A DNA stretch of 64,000 bases, from positions 1-64,000 of the forward strand of contig NZ_CAJLKP010000015.1 in the NCBI RefSeq assembly GCF_905207245.1. The letters run 5' to 3'. The notes below the pieces were generated by a model that saw only the letters and a list, made by a program, of their open reading frames with translations, was not told the DNA's origin and did no database searches. Origin of the DNA: an uncultured Bacteroides sp. GTDB taxonomy: Bacteria > Bacteroidota > Bacteroidia > Bacteroidales > Bacteroidaceae. Below are positions 8,629 to 16,728 of this stretch, in pieces; the stretch's first letter is position 1; every line of letters starts with the position of its first letter. A program made the position numbers and the translations under genes.

Positions 8629-8740
8629 CAGTGTGACGACAAACGGTTTGCCGTCACTTATCACAACGGTTGCCATCACAAGGCAACCGTTTCTGTTTCA
8701 ATAGATTAAATGGAGTTGTGCTGAAGTGCTGACAAACTAT
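8629..8740. repeat. Right inverted copy of the 110-bp double-hairpin repeat
   Basis: Inverted counterpart of 6657-6765. Hairpin GTGACG...CGTCAC encloses AAACGGTTT; hairpin AACGGTTGCC...GGCAACCGTT is followed by a T-rich run; an AGTGCTGACAAACTAT end follows. It lies after the VirE_N gene, and its outer end supplies the stop codon of the convergent ATPase gene (8737-8739). Confidence 0.8.
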
Positions 8741-10077
8741 GCAAACTTATTATTGAAAAAGGTTTCCAGTTGTCCGGCATAGTAAAATGGCACATTATAT
8801 AATGTGTATTGTTTGCCGGAAGGCAAACGTATCAAATCGGAAGTCAAGGGTCCGTTCCATAGACGTAAAGCAATGTCCTCTTGGGACTCATCCATATACT
8901 GATGCAAAGAACGCAGCTTAGAATTATCCCCCGTCTTCACCTCAACAGGTATCAAATGTGATTTATATTTATATACAAAGTCCACCTCCGCTTGTGAATT
9001 ACGGGCATCGCGAACCCAAAACATGCGTTTGACTCCAAAGGCAAAAGAAGCCCCCAACAATTCCTGTCCTACTACCTGTTCAGCAATATGTCCATTCCAT
9101 AATTCATCTGTATCAGAAGTGAACAACAAACTCTCCTGCATTCCAGCCACATAATTAACCAATCCAGTGTCCAACCACAACAATTTCGGACTTCTTTTCA
9201 AATCCGGAAGAATAGGAAATGAAGTGGAAATCAATGGATAGACCAGTTCCAACAAAAGAGTTTTCTCCAAAGTTCTGAACGCATTACCCATTTCTGCCGA
9301 CTTATAGGAAGAACTACAGAATTTGGAGAACTGGAAGCGTTGCCCGGCCAATCCCCAGCCATAATTTAGAATATAGCGAAGGATATCTTGCTCTTTAGGA
9401 CGTTGTGCATACTTTTCAATATCATCTTTGTAGCCGGACAATAAAGAATTAAATATCTCATTCAAACTCACCCAGTCTTTCCGTTTGGCATAATTCGCCA
9501 CAGCTTCAGGAAGCCCTCCCACAATCATATACTTTTTAAATAAATCCATCACATAACTATGTACTGACTGCGGCACTTCCAACTGTTCTATTTGCTCCAC
9601 CAGAATATTCTCTCCCAATGCTCCCAGAAATTCAGTAAACGTACATGGATGTAACGCCATATATTCTACACGACCTACCGGAAAAGAAATATGGTTACCT
9701 ACGAGACTTTCCAACAATGATCCGGCAGCTATCACATAGAGATCAGGACGTTTCTCATAAAAGTAACGAAGAACCTTTACGGCATCCGGAACATTTTGTA
9801 TTTCATCTATGAAAATCAGGGTCCGTTGATTCTCCATCTTAATACCAGCTTTAGCATAAATACCCGCCAATAAATCTTCAAAGGAAACTTCCATAGTAAA
9901 CAAGGCGGCATTTACCTTCTCTTCCAGATTCAAATTGATGAATACATCAAACTCTTCTGCAAATATCTTGACCAATGTAGTCTTTCCCACTTGTCTTGCC
10001 CCTCTAAGCACCAGAGGCTTACGTCCTTCTTTTTCTGCCCATTGATGAAGGGCTTTAAGTGCTAATCTCTGAAACAT
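8737..10077 (-). CDS. AAA_14/DUF4143 ATPase
   Basis: 446 residues from the ATG at 10077. The longer GTG start at 10101 would overlap the promoter box, so I reject it. Walker A GARQVGKT is at residues 26-33, Walker B LIFIDEIQ near 90, and a GSLLESL sensor segment follows. The C-terminal DUF4143 half contains AEVDFVYKYKSHLIPVEVKTG, a PD-(D/E)XK-like core with Asp and Glu-x-Lys. These ATPases are abundant in Bacteroidetes and archaea; their function is unproven. The promoter carries three 33-bp repeats (10119-10197). It is the second, unrelated ATPase/nuclease-like protein in this accessory stretch and converges on the VirE_N gene. Confidence 0.85.
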   Translation of the reverse strand: MFQRLALKALHQWAEKEGRKPLVLRGARQVGKTTLVKIFAEEFDVFINLNLEEKVNAALFTMEVSFEDLLAGIYAKAGIKMENQRTLIFIDEIQNVPDAVKVLRYFYEKRPDLYVIAAGSLLESLVGNHISFPVGRVEYMALHPCTFTEFLGALGENILVEQIEQLEVPQSVHSYVMDLFKKYMIVGGLPEAVANYAKRKDWVSLNEIFNSLLSGYKDDIEKYAQRPKEQDILRYILNYGWGLAGQRFQFSKFCSSSYKSAEMGNAFRTLEKTLLLELVYPLISTSFPILPDLKRSPKLLWLDTGLVNYVAGMQESLLFTSDTDELWNGHIAEQVVGQELLGASFAFGVKRMFWVRDARNSQAEVDFVYKYKSHLIPVEVKTGDNSKLRSLHQYMDESQEDIALRLWNGPLTSDLIRLPSGKQYTLYNVPFYYAGQLETFFNNKFA

Positions 10078-10100
10078 ATATAAATCATTAGTAATCAGCA

Positions 10101-10108
10101 CAAAGATA
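10101..10108 (-). promoter_or_regulatory. Promoter -7 box for the AAA_14 ATPase gene
   Basis: TATCTTTG on the minus strand. A TTTG about 18 nt upstream, inside the first 33-bp repeat, fits the -33 element. Transcription would begin near 10094, leaving a leader of about 17 nt before the ATG at 10077. Confidence 0.65.
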
Positions 10109-10118
10109 AGACATAAAT

Positions 10119-10197
10119 ACTAAAACCAAAGCAAAAAGATGCATTTTTCAGACTAAAACCAAAGGAAAAATCTTATTTTCCTGTACTAAAACCAAAG
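10119..10197 (-). repeat. Three direct repeats at exact 33-bp spacing in the ATPase promoter
   Basis: ACTAAAACCAAAG (plus strand) begins at 10119, 10152 and 10185. On the transcribed strand each copy reads CTTTGGTTTTAGT, so each carries a TTTG like a -33 element. They lie directly upstream of the TATCTTTG box at 10101-10108. Confidence 0.8.
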
Positions 10198-10276
10198 CAA
10201 GACTTATCTTTTTTCTACCTTCCAGTGTCTACTTTTTGAGGTGCAACATGCGACAGCAACACAACAACTTTAGATT

Positions 10277-11212
10277 TCAACATTTTTGTTTCTTAAACAA
10301 GTGCAATAATTGTATCCCTATCCCCATTGTGAGCATACGTTCTTTTTTATTTGCCAATAAGTTTTGAGTCCAGTTAAGTAATCCTCCATCACCTATTTCA
10401 TGTTCTACCCCATCAATAATAATCTTAGCTTTAATTCTAATGCCGTAGTAATAATTATTATGTGAATCTGATTTGGCAATACGAATATCCAAACCGCTAT
10501 TTTTAGTATAAAATAAGATATCTGATACCAATTGACTTTTTTCATCATATCCTTTGCAGGGTATAATTTCAAAGAATACATTTTCAAACCCAAAGACTTC
10601 TTTGCAGACCTTCTGTGTTATGGTTAAATGTTTATGTAATTCAGTTCTTTCAAATTCAAAACTACCCGTATCCATTCCGCACGAGATTAGGCACAAAAGA
10701 GGAAAATGAGGTGTAAAATTTGGGTTTGAGAAAACCTGAGTTCTTATAACTCTTGATACATTACCAAAATTATATGTTTTATCAGACAGTTCATTACTTT
10801 TCTTTAATGAAGCATAATGCAAAGCTATTGCATTTGTTGGGTCGGACTGAACTTCCGTGTTTCTTAGTGCTGTAAGAACTTTTTTTTGATTTACTGTTGC
10901 CATTACACTACTTGTACCTAATTGAGCAACAGGGGATAACTCAATTAATTCATAGTTGTTATTCGCAATTATTTTACAGCATTCCAATTCTTCCTCTTTA
11001 AATTCCAGAAAATCTAATTGTGCAGGTTTAGCCAATTTGTTTTTACTGTATTTACTCAATAAGGAAGATGGTGTTTCTTTGGTGATACGCCTGTCAAACA
11101 CCTCTAATAGCAAAGAGTTTAACTCTGAACCACTCAATTTATCGGACAGTATATCAACTATTTCATTTAGATTACACCTGCTAATTATATGTTTTATTGC
11201 TTCATCTTTCAT
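10277..11212 (-). CDS. Orphan protein with class II aminoacyl-tRNA synthetase-like features
   Basis: 311 residues, no signal peptide. Segments VAQLGTSSVMATVNQKKVLTALRNTEVQSDPTNAI, LISCGMDTG.FE and GDGGLLNWTQNLLANKKERMLTMGIGIQLL suggest a class II aaRS-like core. The last resembles the Gly-rich motif 3 region (GIGIDRL type), but motif 3's arginine is not visible there. It lacks a recognisable anticodon-binding domain and is short for a synthetase. Stand-alone synthetase-like paralogues often act in amino-acid or peptide modification. An acetyltransferase remnant (11209-11504) precedes it with an ATGA overlap, so the two probably formed an operon before the acetyltransferase decayed. The fold guess is moderate to low; function unknown. 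Confidence 0.5.
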   Translation of the reverse strand: MKDEAIKHIISRCNLNEIVDILSDKLSGSELNSLLLEVFDRRITKETPSSLLSKYSKNKLAKPAQLDFLEFKEEELECCKIIANNNYELIELSPVAQLGTSSVMATVNQKKVLTALRNTEVQSDPTNAIALHYASLKKSNELSDKTYNFGNVSRVIRTQVFSNPNFTPHFPLLCLISCGMDTGSFEFERTELHKHLTITQKVCKEVFGFENVFFEIIPCKGYDEKSQLVSDILFYTKNSGLDIRIAKSDSHNNYYYGIRIKAKIIIDGVEHEIGDGGLLNWTQNLLANKKERMLTMGIGIQLLHLFKKQKC

Positions 11213-11504
11213 ATATTCATAATGCTATATATGTATTCATTAAATATTCGTCCTTCTTTTATGACGGACAATTTAATAATTGCCTCTTTCTCAAATCCAA
11301 TTTTCTCTAATACCCTCATTGATGCGACATTATACTCAAAAAAAAATATTTACATACATTTCTATTGATGCCTAATTGATTAAAAGCTAGTGCAACTAAT
11401 TGTTTAACAGCTTCTGTTGCATATCCATTTCTCCAATATTGTTCGCCAATCCAGTATCCTATTTCTGCATTAATTCTATAAACATCACTTTGAGGGATTT
11501 CTTT
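11209..11504 (-). pseudogene. GNAT (RimJ/RimL-type) acetyltransferase remnant
   Basis: On the minus strand the frame reads VYRINAEIGYWIGEQYWRNG then YATEAVKQLV, the acetyl-CoA-binding core of RimJ-like GNATs. After a run of nine A (11338-11346) a frame change leads to EYNVASMRVLEKIGFEKEA and a C-terminus ending in a TGA that overlaps the next gene's ATG (ATGA at 11209-11212). The N-terminal part is missing; an in-frame stop lies near 11505. The frameshift sits in a homopolymer, so slippage is the likely cause. Too broken to give a full enzyme. Confidence 0.75.
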
Positions 11505-11550
11505 CTATATAGCCATTTCTTTTAATCAGTGTCTTAGGAAATTCCATATG

Positions 11551-11617
11551 CTAAAAGTTTTAAGTATACTTCAAACTTCTACAAAGATAAAGAAAAGTTT
11601 TAAGTATACTTCAAACT
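11551..11617. repeat. Two tandem palindromic sites around AAGTATACTT
   Basis: Two copies of AAAGTTTTAAGTATACTTC followed by AAACTT are separated by about 12 bp. Each is itself an almost perfect palindrome: an AAGTATACTT centre flanked by AAGTTT and AAACTT. The form suggests paired binding sites for a dimeric repressor, but no adjacent intact regulator gene is present. Confidence 0.65.
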
Positions 11618-11649
11618 TTCAAGAAATACAGTTGATACATTCCAAAGAT

Positions 11650-11815
11650 GATGCGCATTTATCCCTCCGTGGAATAAGCTGGTGCCACATTGCTCTTTTC
11701 AAGGAACATCACCATGTAAATGGGAGCATACACTAATTTGCCCTCCACTCGTAGATTATCATTACAGAACACTACAGCCTCAGAAAGATCATAGTACCAA
11801 GTTATTTTTTTAAGT
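11650..11815. pseudogene. Mosaic of short gene remnants
   Basis: Bases about 11651-11672 repeat a 22-bp stretch of the VirE_N gene (RIYPSVE coding, near 7950). Next to it, the minus strand from 11815 to 11671 reads TWYYDLSEAVVFCNDN then LRVEGKLVYAPIYMVMFLEK without stops, a protein-like fragment I cannot name. Neither piece is a full gene. This marks the stretch as a scar of repeated insertion and loss. Confidence 0.45.
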
Positions 11816-11866
11816 GCTACTAAACAGAAAAGTTACGCAAAATGGAGAAACAAATCCATGATTTCG

Positions 11867-11896
11867 TTGTTAAATGTGAAAAAAGACGTATCTTTG
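11867..11896 (+). promoter_or_regulatory. Strong promoter not followed closely by a gene
   Basis: TTG at 11867-11869 and TATCTTTG at 11889-11896 with 19 nt between them, close to ideal Bacteroides spacing. No convincing start codon follows for about 240 bp, which points to a non-coding transcript. Confidence 0.6.
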
Positions 11897-11902
11897 CAAC
11901 TG

Positions 11903-12095
11903 AACGTGCGACATGATGTATCTTGTATATATACATGTCCTCTTCCGATGTTAGTAAAATGTGGAAATTTAATGAACCATCGGACGAGCGTAGCCTGTAT
12001 CAGTTATTGGTACGGGCTTACTCTTCCGTGGTTCAGGGTATCCACATACCTACTAACAGGGATTGAGTAATGCCCCGTACCTTTATAATATAAAG
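11903..12095 (+). ncRNA. Candidate structured RNA
   Basis: Following a strong promoter, the expected transcript folds into successive hairpins. GACATG...CATGTC lies at 11910-11939. CTC-CCGATG...CATCGG-GAG lies at about 11940-11986. A long closing stem GGTACGGG/TTACTC (12009-12023) pairs with GAGTAA/CCCCGTACC (12065-12081), enclosing GGTAT...ATACC, and is followed by an AT-rich tail. No open frame in the region has protein-like features. It may instead be the leader of the HTH gene at 12144. I do not recognise a known RNA family. Confidence 0.4.
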
Positions 12096-12143
12096 CCATT
12101 ATAGCCGTATAGGGTTGATTTTAAACTTATAATCAAACACTAT

Positions 12144-12629
12144 ATGGCTAATTGGTTATCTACAAAGTCAGTAGCTGAGAAATATGGCATACCGAAAGAG
12201 CAAATCCGGGAATGGATTAGGTTACGTTATCTGACATGCTCTTCTATAGGCACAGAACCTTACGAAGACGAGAATCCGTTAGTAGATACTGACGAGCTTG
12301 ATAAGGCTCTTGAATTTAACTCACTAAAGTCTTGTCCTGACGATGCCATTATGGAGAGAGTGCAAAAAGAGCATTTGAGTTGGCTTTATCAAGAGAAAGC
12401 GCGCTTAGAAAAAATCAACGACGATTTATTAGAAATAAATTATCATCATACCCAACGGGAAGCAGAGTTGGAAGAGAATTTTGAAAAGATGATGAATTAT
12501 ACCAATGAAATTCTCGCGTTATATAAGAAAATAATGAAAGATTATGAGAACATGATGCTTGAGAAAGGAGGAGTCTGGCATTTTCTCTGTCACTTGTTTA
12601 TCACGAAAAAGAACAAATCTCTCATCTAA
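12144..12629 (+). CDS. HTH (excisionase/MerR-like) protein with coiled-coil tail
   Basis: 161 residues. The N-terminus LSTKSVAEKYGIPKEQIREWIRLRYL is a winged-HTH-like motif of the excisionase/MerR class, followed by an acidic linker. Residues about 75-145 form a charged coiled coil (RVQKEHLSWLYQEKARLEKINDDLLE...). The hydrophobic WHFLCHLFI tail is short for a membrane segment. It probably binds DNA and oligomerises through the coil. A rho-independent terminator follows. It stands alone between the accessory region and the lyase gene and could be a remnant regulator of a mobile element. The product class is moderately sure. Confidence 0.65.
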   Translation: MANWLSTKSVAEKYGIPKEQIREWIRLRYLTCSSIGTEPYEDENPLVDTDELDKALEFNSLKSCPDDAIMERVQKEHLSWLYQEKARLEKINDDLLEINYHHTQREAELEENFEKMMNYTNEILALYKKIMKDYENMMLEKGGVWHFLCHLFITKKNKSLI

Positions 12630-12671
12630 CCAATATATACCCCGTTTTTACAATCCTTTTCATCTTGTGAA

Positions 12672-12707
12672 TACGGAGTTCGTGATGAACTCCGCATTCT
12701 TTTTTTA
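12672..12707 (+). terminator. Rho-independent terminator after the HTH gene
   Basis: Stem CGGAGTTC...GAACTCCG with a 5-nt loop followed by CATTCTTTTTTT. The T run overlaps the stop codon of the convergent lyase gene at 12705. Confidence 0.85.
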
Positions 12708-15700
12708 ATCACATACTGTACGTTCTTCACGCAACAGCACACCTTCTTTCCATTCTTCCATCTTTACGGCAGGTACACCTCCCTCCTCTTCCATTCCTGA
12801 AAAATAGAACCGTTGTTCCCTGCCATCCTTCAGTGTTACAATCAGTCTATCTGCCGAAGGAGCAAATACAGACTGTACACTATTCTCTTTTTCAAAAGGC
12901 TCTATGACAGTCAGGTAACGAACCTGAGCAGCGTCCATGCGCACTCCGAAAGTAATGCGCCTTTCAGCCTCATCACCCAGAGGATAATCTCCACCGATAA
13001 CGGTTTTCAGACGGACGGCCTGAAGCCCATCCAAATCAAAAGTATATTGAGCAGGAGTTTCAAAACCTGCATTCACAGGTTCGGCAGGAAGCCCCCAACG
13101 GTAATTTTCTCCACTAATATTGATGCGCCCATCGGCATAGTCTCTGGTATTCCCAAAAGGATTATCCTGCACGTTGTTCTTGACAACCGGAAGATCGGCA
13201 AGGCGAATTTGCTTACCGTCTTTCGTTTCCAGAATGGCTTCTGCCCAGAACAGAGTCTTAGAACGGTTAGCATGTTGAGTGGCAGAGGACAGAGTTAGTT
13301 TCCGGATACCCGTAATATCAACATCCACCTTTCCTTCGCCCAAAATCCAAGCACCGAAACTACCTTCGGCAAGTAGTTTACCATCTCCCTCTACCATGTA
13401 CTTCAGGTTGCGCTGCGTTCCGTGATCTTCGGGAGCACGCCCAGTGAAAGCTGTGCGTTGGGTATTGGGCCAGGCATTGTAAATGTCCATATAAAGATTT
13501 CCCGTTTCACCGGATATGCGCGTTCCACGGTTGTCGGCATCCGGACCGAACTTCGTCAGGAAGCTGGCTTTCAAAGTTCCTGTTACGGAATAGTGGTTGA
13601 CATCCGTCACCAAAGGGGCGGCACTTAAAGGGTCAGTGCCGAGCTGTGCCGTATGAGAGATATGCTCTTTTTGATCCGCAGTAAGTCCCAGCAAGCCTTT
13701 CACCTGGAACAGTAGGTCGAAACGGTGCTGCTTGTCCTCCATGCTCTTGTCATAGTCAGCAAGAACAACATAATCATCGGTAACCACCATCAACCGGCGT
13801 TGGAAAATGGGTTCGGTAAATCCGGTCAGTACACCGAACTCCGGATGCTTATCGGGGATAGGGAAATAGCGGGCTTCCCATTCCGTCTTTTCTTTAAAAT
13901 CTCTCGGACCTTTCATGCTGTGGCGGAGTCCGCCGTATGCCGGATAACTCCATGCGGCAGTGCCTTCTACACAACCCGCCTGAAACAAATCGCCCGTATG
14001 GAACAGGCTACGCTTACTATCGTCAGCTTCCTGCTGTTTCAAGTCGACGGTAACCATGTTTTTGGAGATGCTGGTCTGCACATAGAAGTTGTACATGTAG
14101 GGGGCATAGCTGTACCATACCATTTCGGGATTGTAGAAGCTACGTCCGTAGCGCATCAATGACAGTAATCCGGTCCGGTCGAAATGTCCGTGATAACCTC
14201 CATGGGTTCCATACTTCAATACAGCCTGAATCTTCTCGCGGGCATCCTTTTGAGTGGAACGCAACATCAGTGCTCCGGCATTGTCGGCATAAGCTCCGCG
14301 CACTTCGGCGGGTTCCGCATCGGGCAGTTCCGGTACACCGTAAATCAAATCGTTCCTTTTAGGCGTCATACGTATGAACGCCGCATAGCGCGGATCACGA
14401 AAAGCGTAATAGGCCATTTCGAAACTGTCTCCACCCACTTCACGTTCCGTAGCGTCGTTGATACCGAATATCCAACCGCGATAATCAAGGAAGGGAAGCA
14501 AGGCATCGGACATCATCTTGATGGTGACATAAGGCTGATGAATAGGACCGCGAATACGGAAACTATGACCATGATGCAAATTACGGCGATCTGCATCTTC
14601 ATTGGCTCCTACCTTGTCATATTCAGGGGTAAGATTATAATCTACCGGGAATTTCTCTGTTAATAAGGAATAGCCGAAAGGATTCAAAGCCAGCCCTATC
14701 TGTACATATTCACTTGCCACCCACAGGTTGTAACTGACGGTACACTCGTACCACCATCCATCGGGCATAGTGTAGGTACGGAATTTATCTATCAGACAGG
14801 AGGGAGCATAAAGCACTTCATCCACAAGCTGGAAATCCTGAATGGCGAGGGCGCAAAAGAAAACACCTGTCAGTTGGGATACAGCCCAGTTGGCGCCCCC
14901 GGTACTTTTATAACGGAGAAATAAGTCTATATAGAGCCGGAACGTATATTCAATTTGCGTACATTCCGCATCAGTCAGTATTCCGGCATCCTGAATCAAA
15001 TCGTATGCCTGCGCCAAATGCTGGAAAAAGTGCCCTTCCTGAACAGACGACTGGTGGGAAGCTTTCCGGGTAAGCGGAAAACCGTTCTGATAATCGCTTA
15101 TCATCAACAAGAACTGCTTCACTTTGCGGGCATACTCCGGGCTACGGGTCAGTTGCCAAGCTATGGCGTTATTCATCAAACCATGTTCATGGGTGGTGGC
15201 GCAAAGATAAGGAATACCGTCTCCATTAGCCACATAAGGAGGACGCAGGGGCACAATCCATGCTTTGGCATCCTGTATATAACGCTCTTTGCGGTCTTTC
15301 GCCCAGTCGTAATTTTCAGCTTTCCTTCGCACTTCATCCCATCCTTCAGCCGTATGGATGGTAAACGGATGCGGCATGCTGCGCAGGGTGGTAAACGTTA
15401 ATGTCCGGACTGCAGCCGGATTGGCAGAAGGAAGAATCTGCAAAGTTTGTTTTTCCCTCCCTCCGGCAGGGATACCCGGTGGAACTATCACGCATACATT
15501 CACTTTCCGGGTTTCACCGGAGGCTAATTCCAACTGTGCAGGTTCAACGGTGGCAGGAAAAGCCTCCCAACCATATTTCTGAATGGAAAAGTAAACAGAC
15601 TGCGATGTCGGTTCGCAATTGGTGACGGTCACCGGATAAATAATGGTATCGCCGGGTTCACCGGGTCTTGAATAACAGTCAGCTGTTGTTTTCACAGAAT

Positions 15701-16511
15701 TTCCTTCCAGCAATCGGGTGGAAAGTACTTTAACTTTGCCCCTACCTTCACCGGACAGGCGGAAGGCAATGGACTTTATACGCCGGATAGTGCTCTGTGA
15801 CGCTTTGGGAGTATCAAAAACGGAAAAAGGAATAAGTAACCTGCACTCTCCATTCTTCTGCCTTTGCAGAGTGAAACGGGCACGCCGGGTATCGTATATA
15901 TTTTCCTTGTTCAAGTCCGTTCCTGCTTTCAGATTCTTGGCGGAAGCAAAAACTTCCACAGGAATATTGTCCACACCAGTCAGTTTCAGATTAACTTCCA
16001 GAGCGTAATAAGACATCAGGTCGATGACGGACTGATTGACATAAGGGTGTTGAGGACCGTCCGGTTCCGTATAGACAAGAGTGCCATCAGAAGGACACGT
16101 CCAGTCTTTAGCCAAGCCCTGCCAGTTCTTTCTGTCGGTAAAGATTCCGGTCTCCAACTTTTGACGAACTATGGAAACATCATAAATCTTGCCCACGGAT
16201 GCCGTCTCGTCATATGCTTCAAAACGAACAAGTGCGGAAGACTTGCCCTGCAAGACAGAATCCGGAATGGGATATACTACCTCAAACAGTCCGTGACGGT
16301 TTCGGTTTAATCCTTCCGTATAAAGAAGAGTACCGTTTACGGAAATATTAAATAAGAACTTCTTCCCTTTTTCGGGTTTGTCCTCACCGGAATATTGAAC
16401 CACCAATAATTGCGGGCCTGTGCCCGAAGTCTTCAACTGAAAGGTATTTTGGGCGGATGCACATAAAGCAATAAAGGTACATACCAACGTTAATAATGTC
16501 TTTTTCATCAT
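12705..16511 (-). CDS. Giant heparinase II/III-like polysaccharide lyase
   Basis: 1268 residues with a signal peptide (CASAQ). A beta-rich N-terminal third (about 20-380) is followed by an (alpha/alpha) toroid with THEHGLMNNAIAWQL and GGANWAVSQLTGVFF (Asn near 540). A heparinase II/III-type beta-sandwich follows, with GTHGGYHGHFDRTGLLSLMRYG (about 768-789) and conserved Tyr/His around it. This is the layout of exported alginate-lyase/HepII-III-like lyases that cut uronic-acid polymers by beta-elimination. It is much longer than typical heparinase II/III enzymes (650-900 residues) because of the N-terminal module and a beta-rich tail. Divergent from the triple GH43 gene; a minus-strand TATCTTTG box is at 16579-16586. 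The GH88 downstream would act on unsaturated products. Exact PL family not assigned. Confidence 0.75.
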   Translation of the reverse strand: MMKKTLLTLVCTFIALCASAQNTFQLKTSGTGPQLLVVQYSGEDKPEKGKKFLFNISVNGTLLYTEGLNRNRHGLFEVVYPIPDSVLQGKSSALVRFEAYDETASVGKIYDVSIVRQKLETGIFTDRKNWQGLAKDWTCPSDGTLVYTEPDGPQHPYVNQSVIDLMSYYALEVNLKLTGVDNIPVEVFASAKNLKAGTDLNKENIYDTRRARFTLQRQKNGECRLLIPFSVFDTPKASQSTIRRIKSIAFRLSGEGRGKVKVLSTRLLEGNSVKTTADCYSRPGEPGDTIIYPVTVTNCEPTSQSVYFSIQKYGWEAFPATVEPAQLELASGETRKVNVCVIVPPGIPAGGREKQTLQILPSANPAAVRTLTFTTLRSMPHPFTIHTAEGWDEVRRKAENYDWAKDRKERYIQDAKAWIVPLRPPYVANGDGIPYLCATTHEHGLMNNAIAWQLTRSPEYARKVKQFLLMISDYQNGFPLTRKASHQSSVQEGHFFQHLAQAYDLIQDAGILTDAECTQIEYTFRLYIDLFLRYKSTGGANWAVSQLTGVFFCALAIQDFQLVDEVLYAPSCLIDKFRTYTMPDGWWYECTVSYNLWVASEYVQIGLALNPFGYSLLTEKFPVDYNLTPEYDKVGANEDADRRNLHHGHSFRIRGPIHQPYVTIKMMSDALLPFLDYRGWIFGINDATEREVGGDSFEMAYYAFRDPRYAAFIRMTPKRNDLIYGVPELPDAEPAEVRGAYADNAGALMLRSTQKDAREKIQAVLKYGTHGGYHGHFDRTGLLSLMRYGRSFYNPEMVWYSYAPYMYNFYVQTSISKNMVTVDLKQQEADDSKRSLFHTGDLFQAGCVEGTAAWSYPAYGGLRHSMKGPRDFKEKTEWEARYFPIPDKHPEFGVLTGFTEPIFQRRLMVVTDDYVVLADYDKSMEDKQHRFDLLFQVKGLLGLTADQKEHISHTAQLGTDPLSAAPLVTDVNHYSVTGTLKASFLTKFGPDADNRGTRISGETGNLYMDIYNAWPNTQRTAFTGRAPEDHGTQRNLKYMVEGDGKLLAEGSFGAWILGEGKVDVDITGIRKLTLSSATQHANRSKTLFWAEAILETKDGKQIRLADLPVVKNNVQDNPFGNTRDYADGRINISGENYRWGLPAEPVNAGFETPAQYTFDLDGLQAVRLKTVIGGDYPLGDEAERRITFGVRMDAAQVRYLTVIEPFEKENSVQSVFAPSADRLIVTLKDGREQRFYFSGMEEEGGVPAVKMEEWKEGVLLREERTVCD

Positions 16512-16578
16512 GAAGTATCTATTGATTATTTCAATAAACTACGAATGAAAGCGATTAGTCACTCATTCCAATTGCTAT

Positions 16579-16586
16579 CAAAGATA
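16579..16586 (-). promoter_or_regulatory. Promoter -7 box for the giant lyase gene
   Basis: TATCTTTG on the minus strand, 68 nt upstream of the start at 16511, in the divergent intergenic region shared with the triple GH43 gene. Confidence 0.55.
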
Positions 16587-16728
16587 CATTTTCCGCCGGA
16601 AAAACAAATGATAGCCATATTATTTCAATTGGTAGTAAGTGCAATTCATTCTCAATTCGTATTAACAAGAAGAAAGGAACCGAAAACAGATAATAACTTT
16701 AAATATAATTTTAGTACAGATGTATATC

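Noticed and set aside
12009..12081. Possible tRNA (73 nt with GGTACGG/CCGTACC ends and an internal GTGGTTC)
   Set aside because: The apparent T-arm has a 10-nt loop in the wrong place, there is no D-arm, and TTACTC/GAGTAA extends the end stem into one long hairpin. Not a tRNA.
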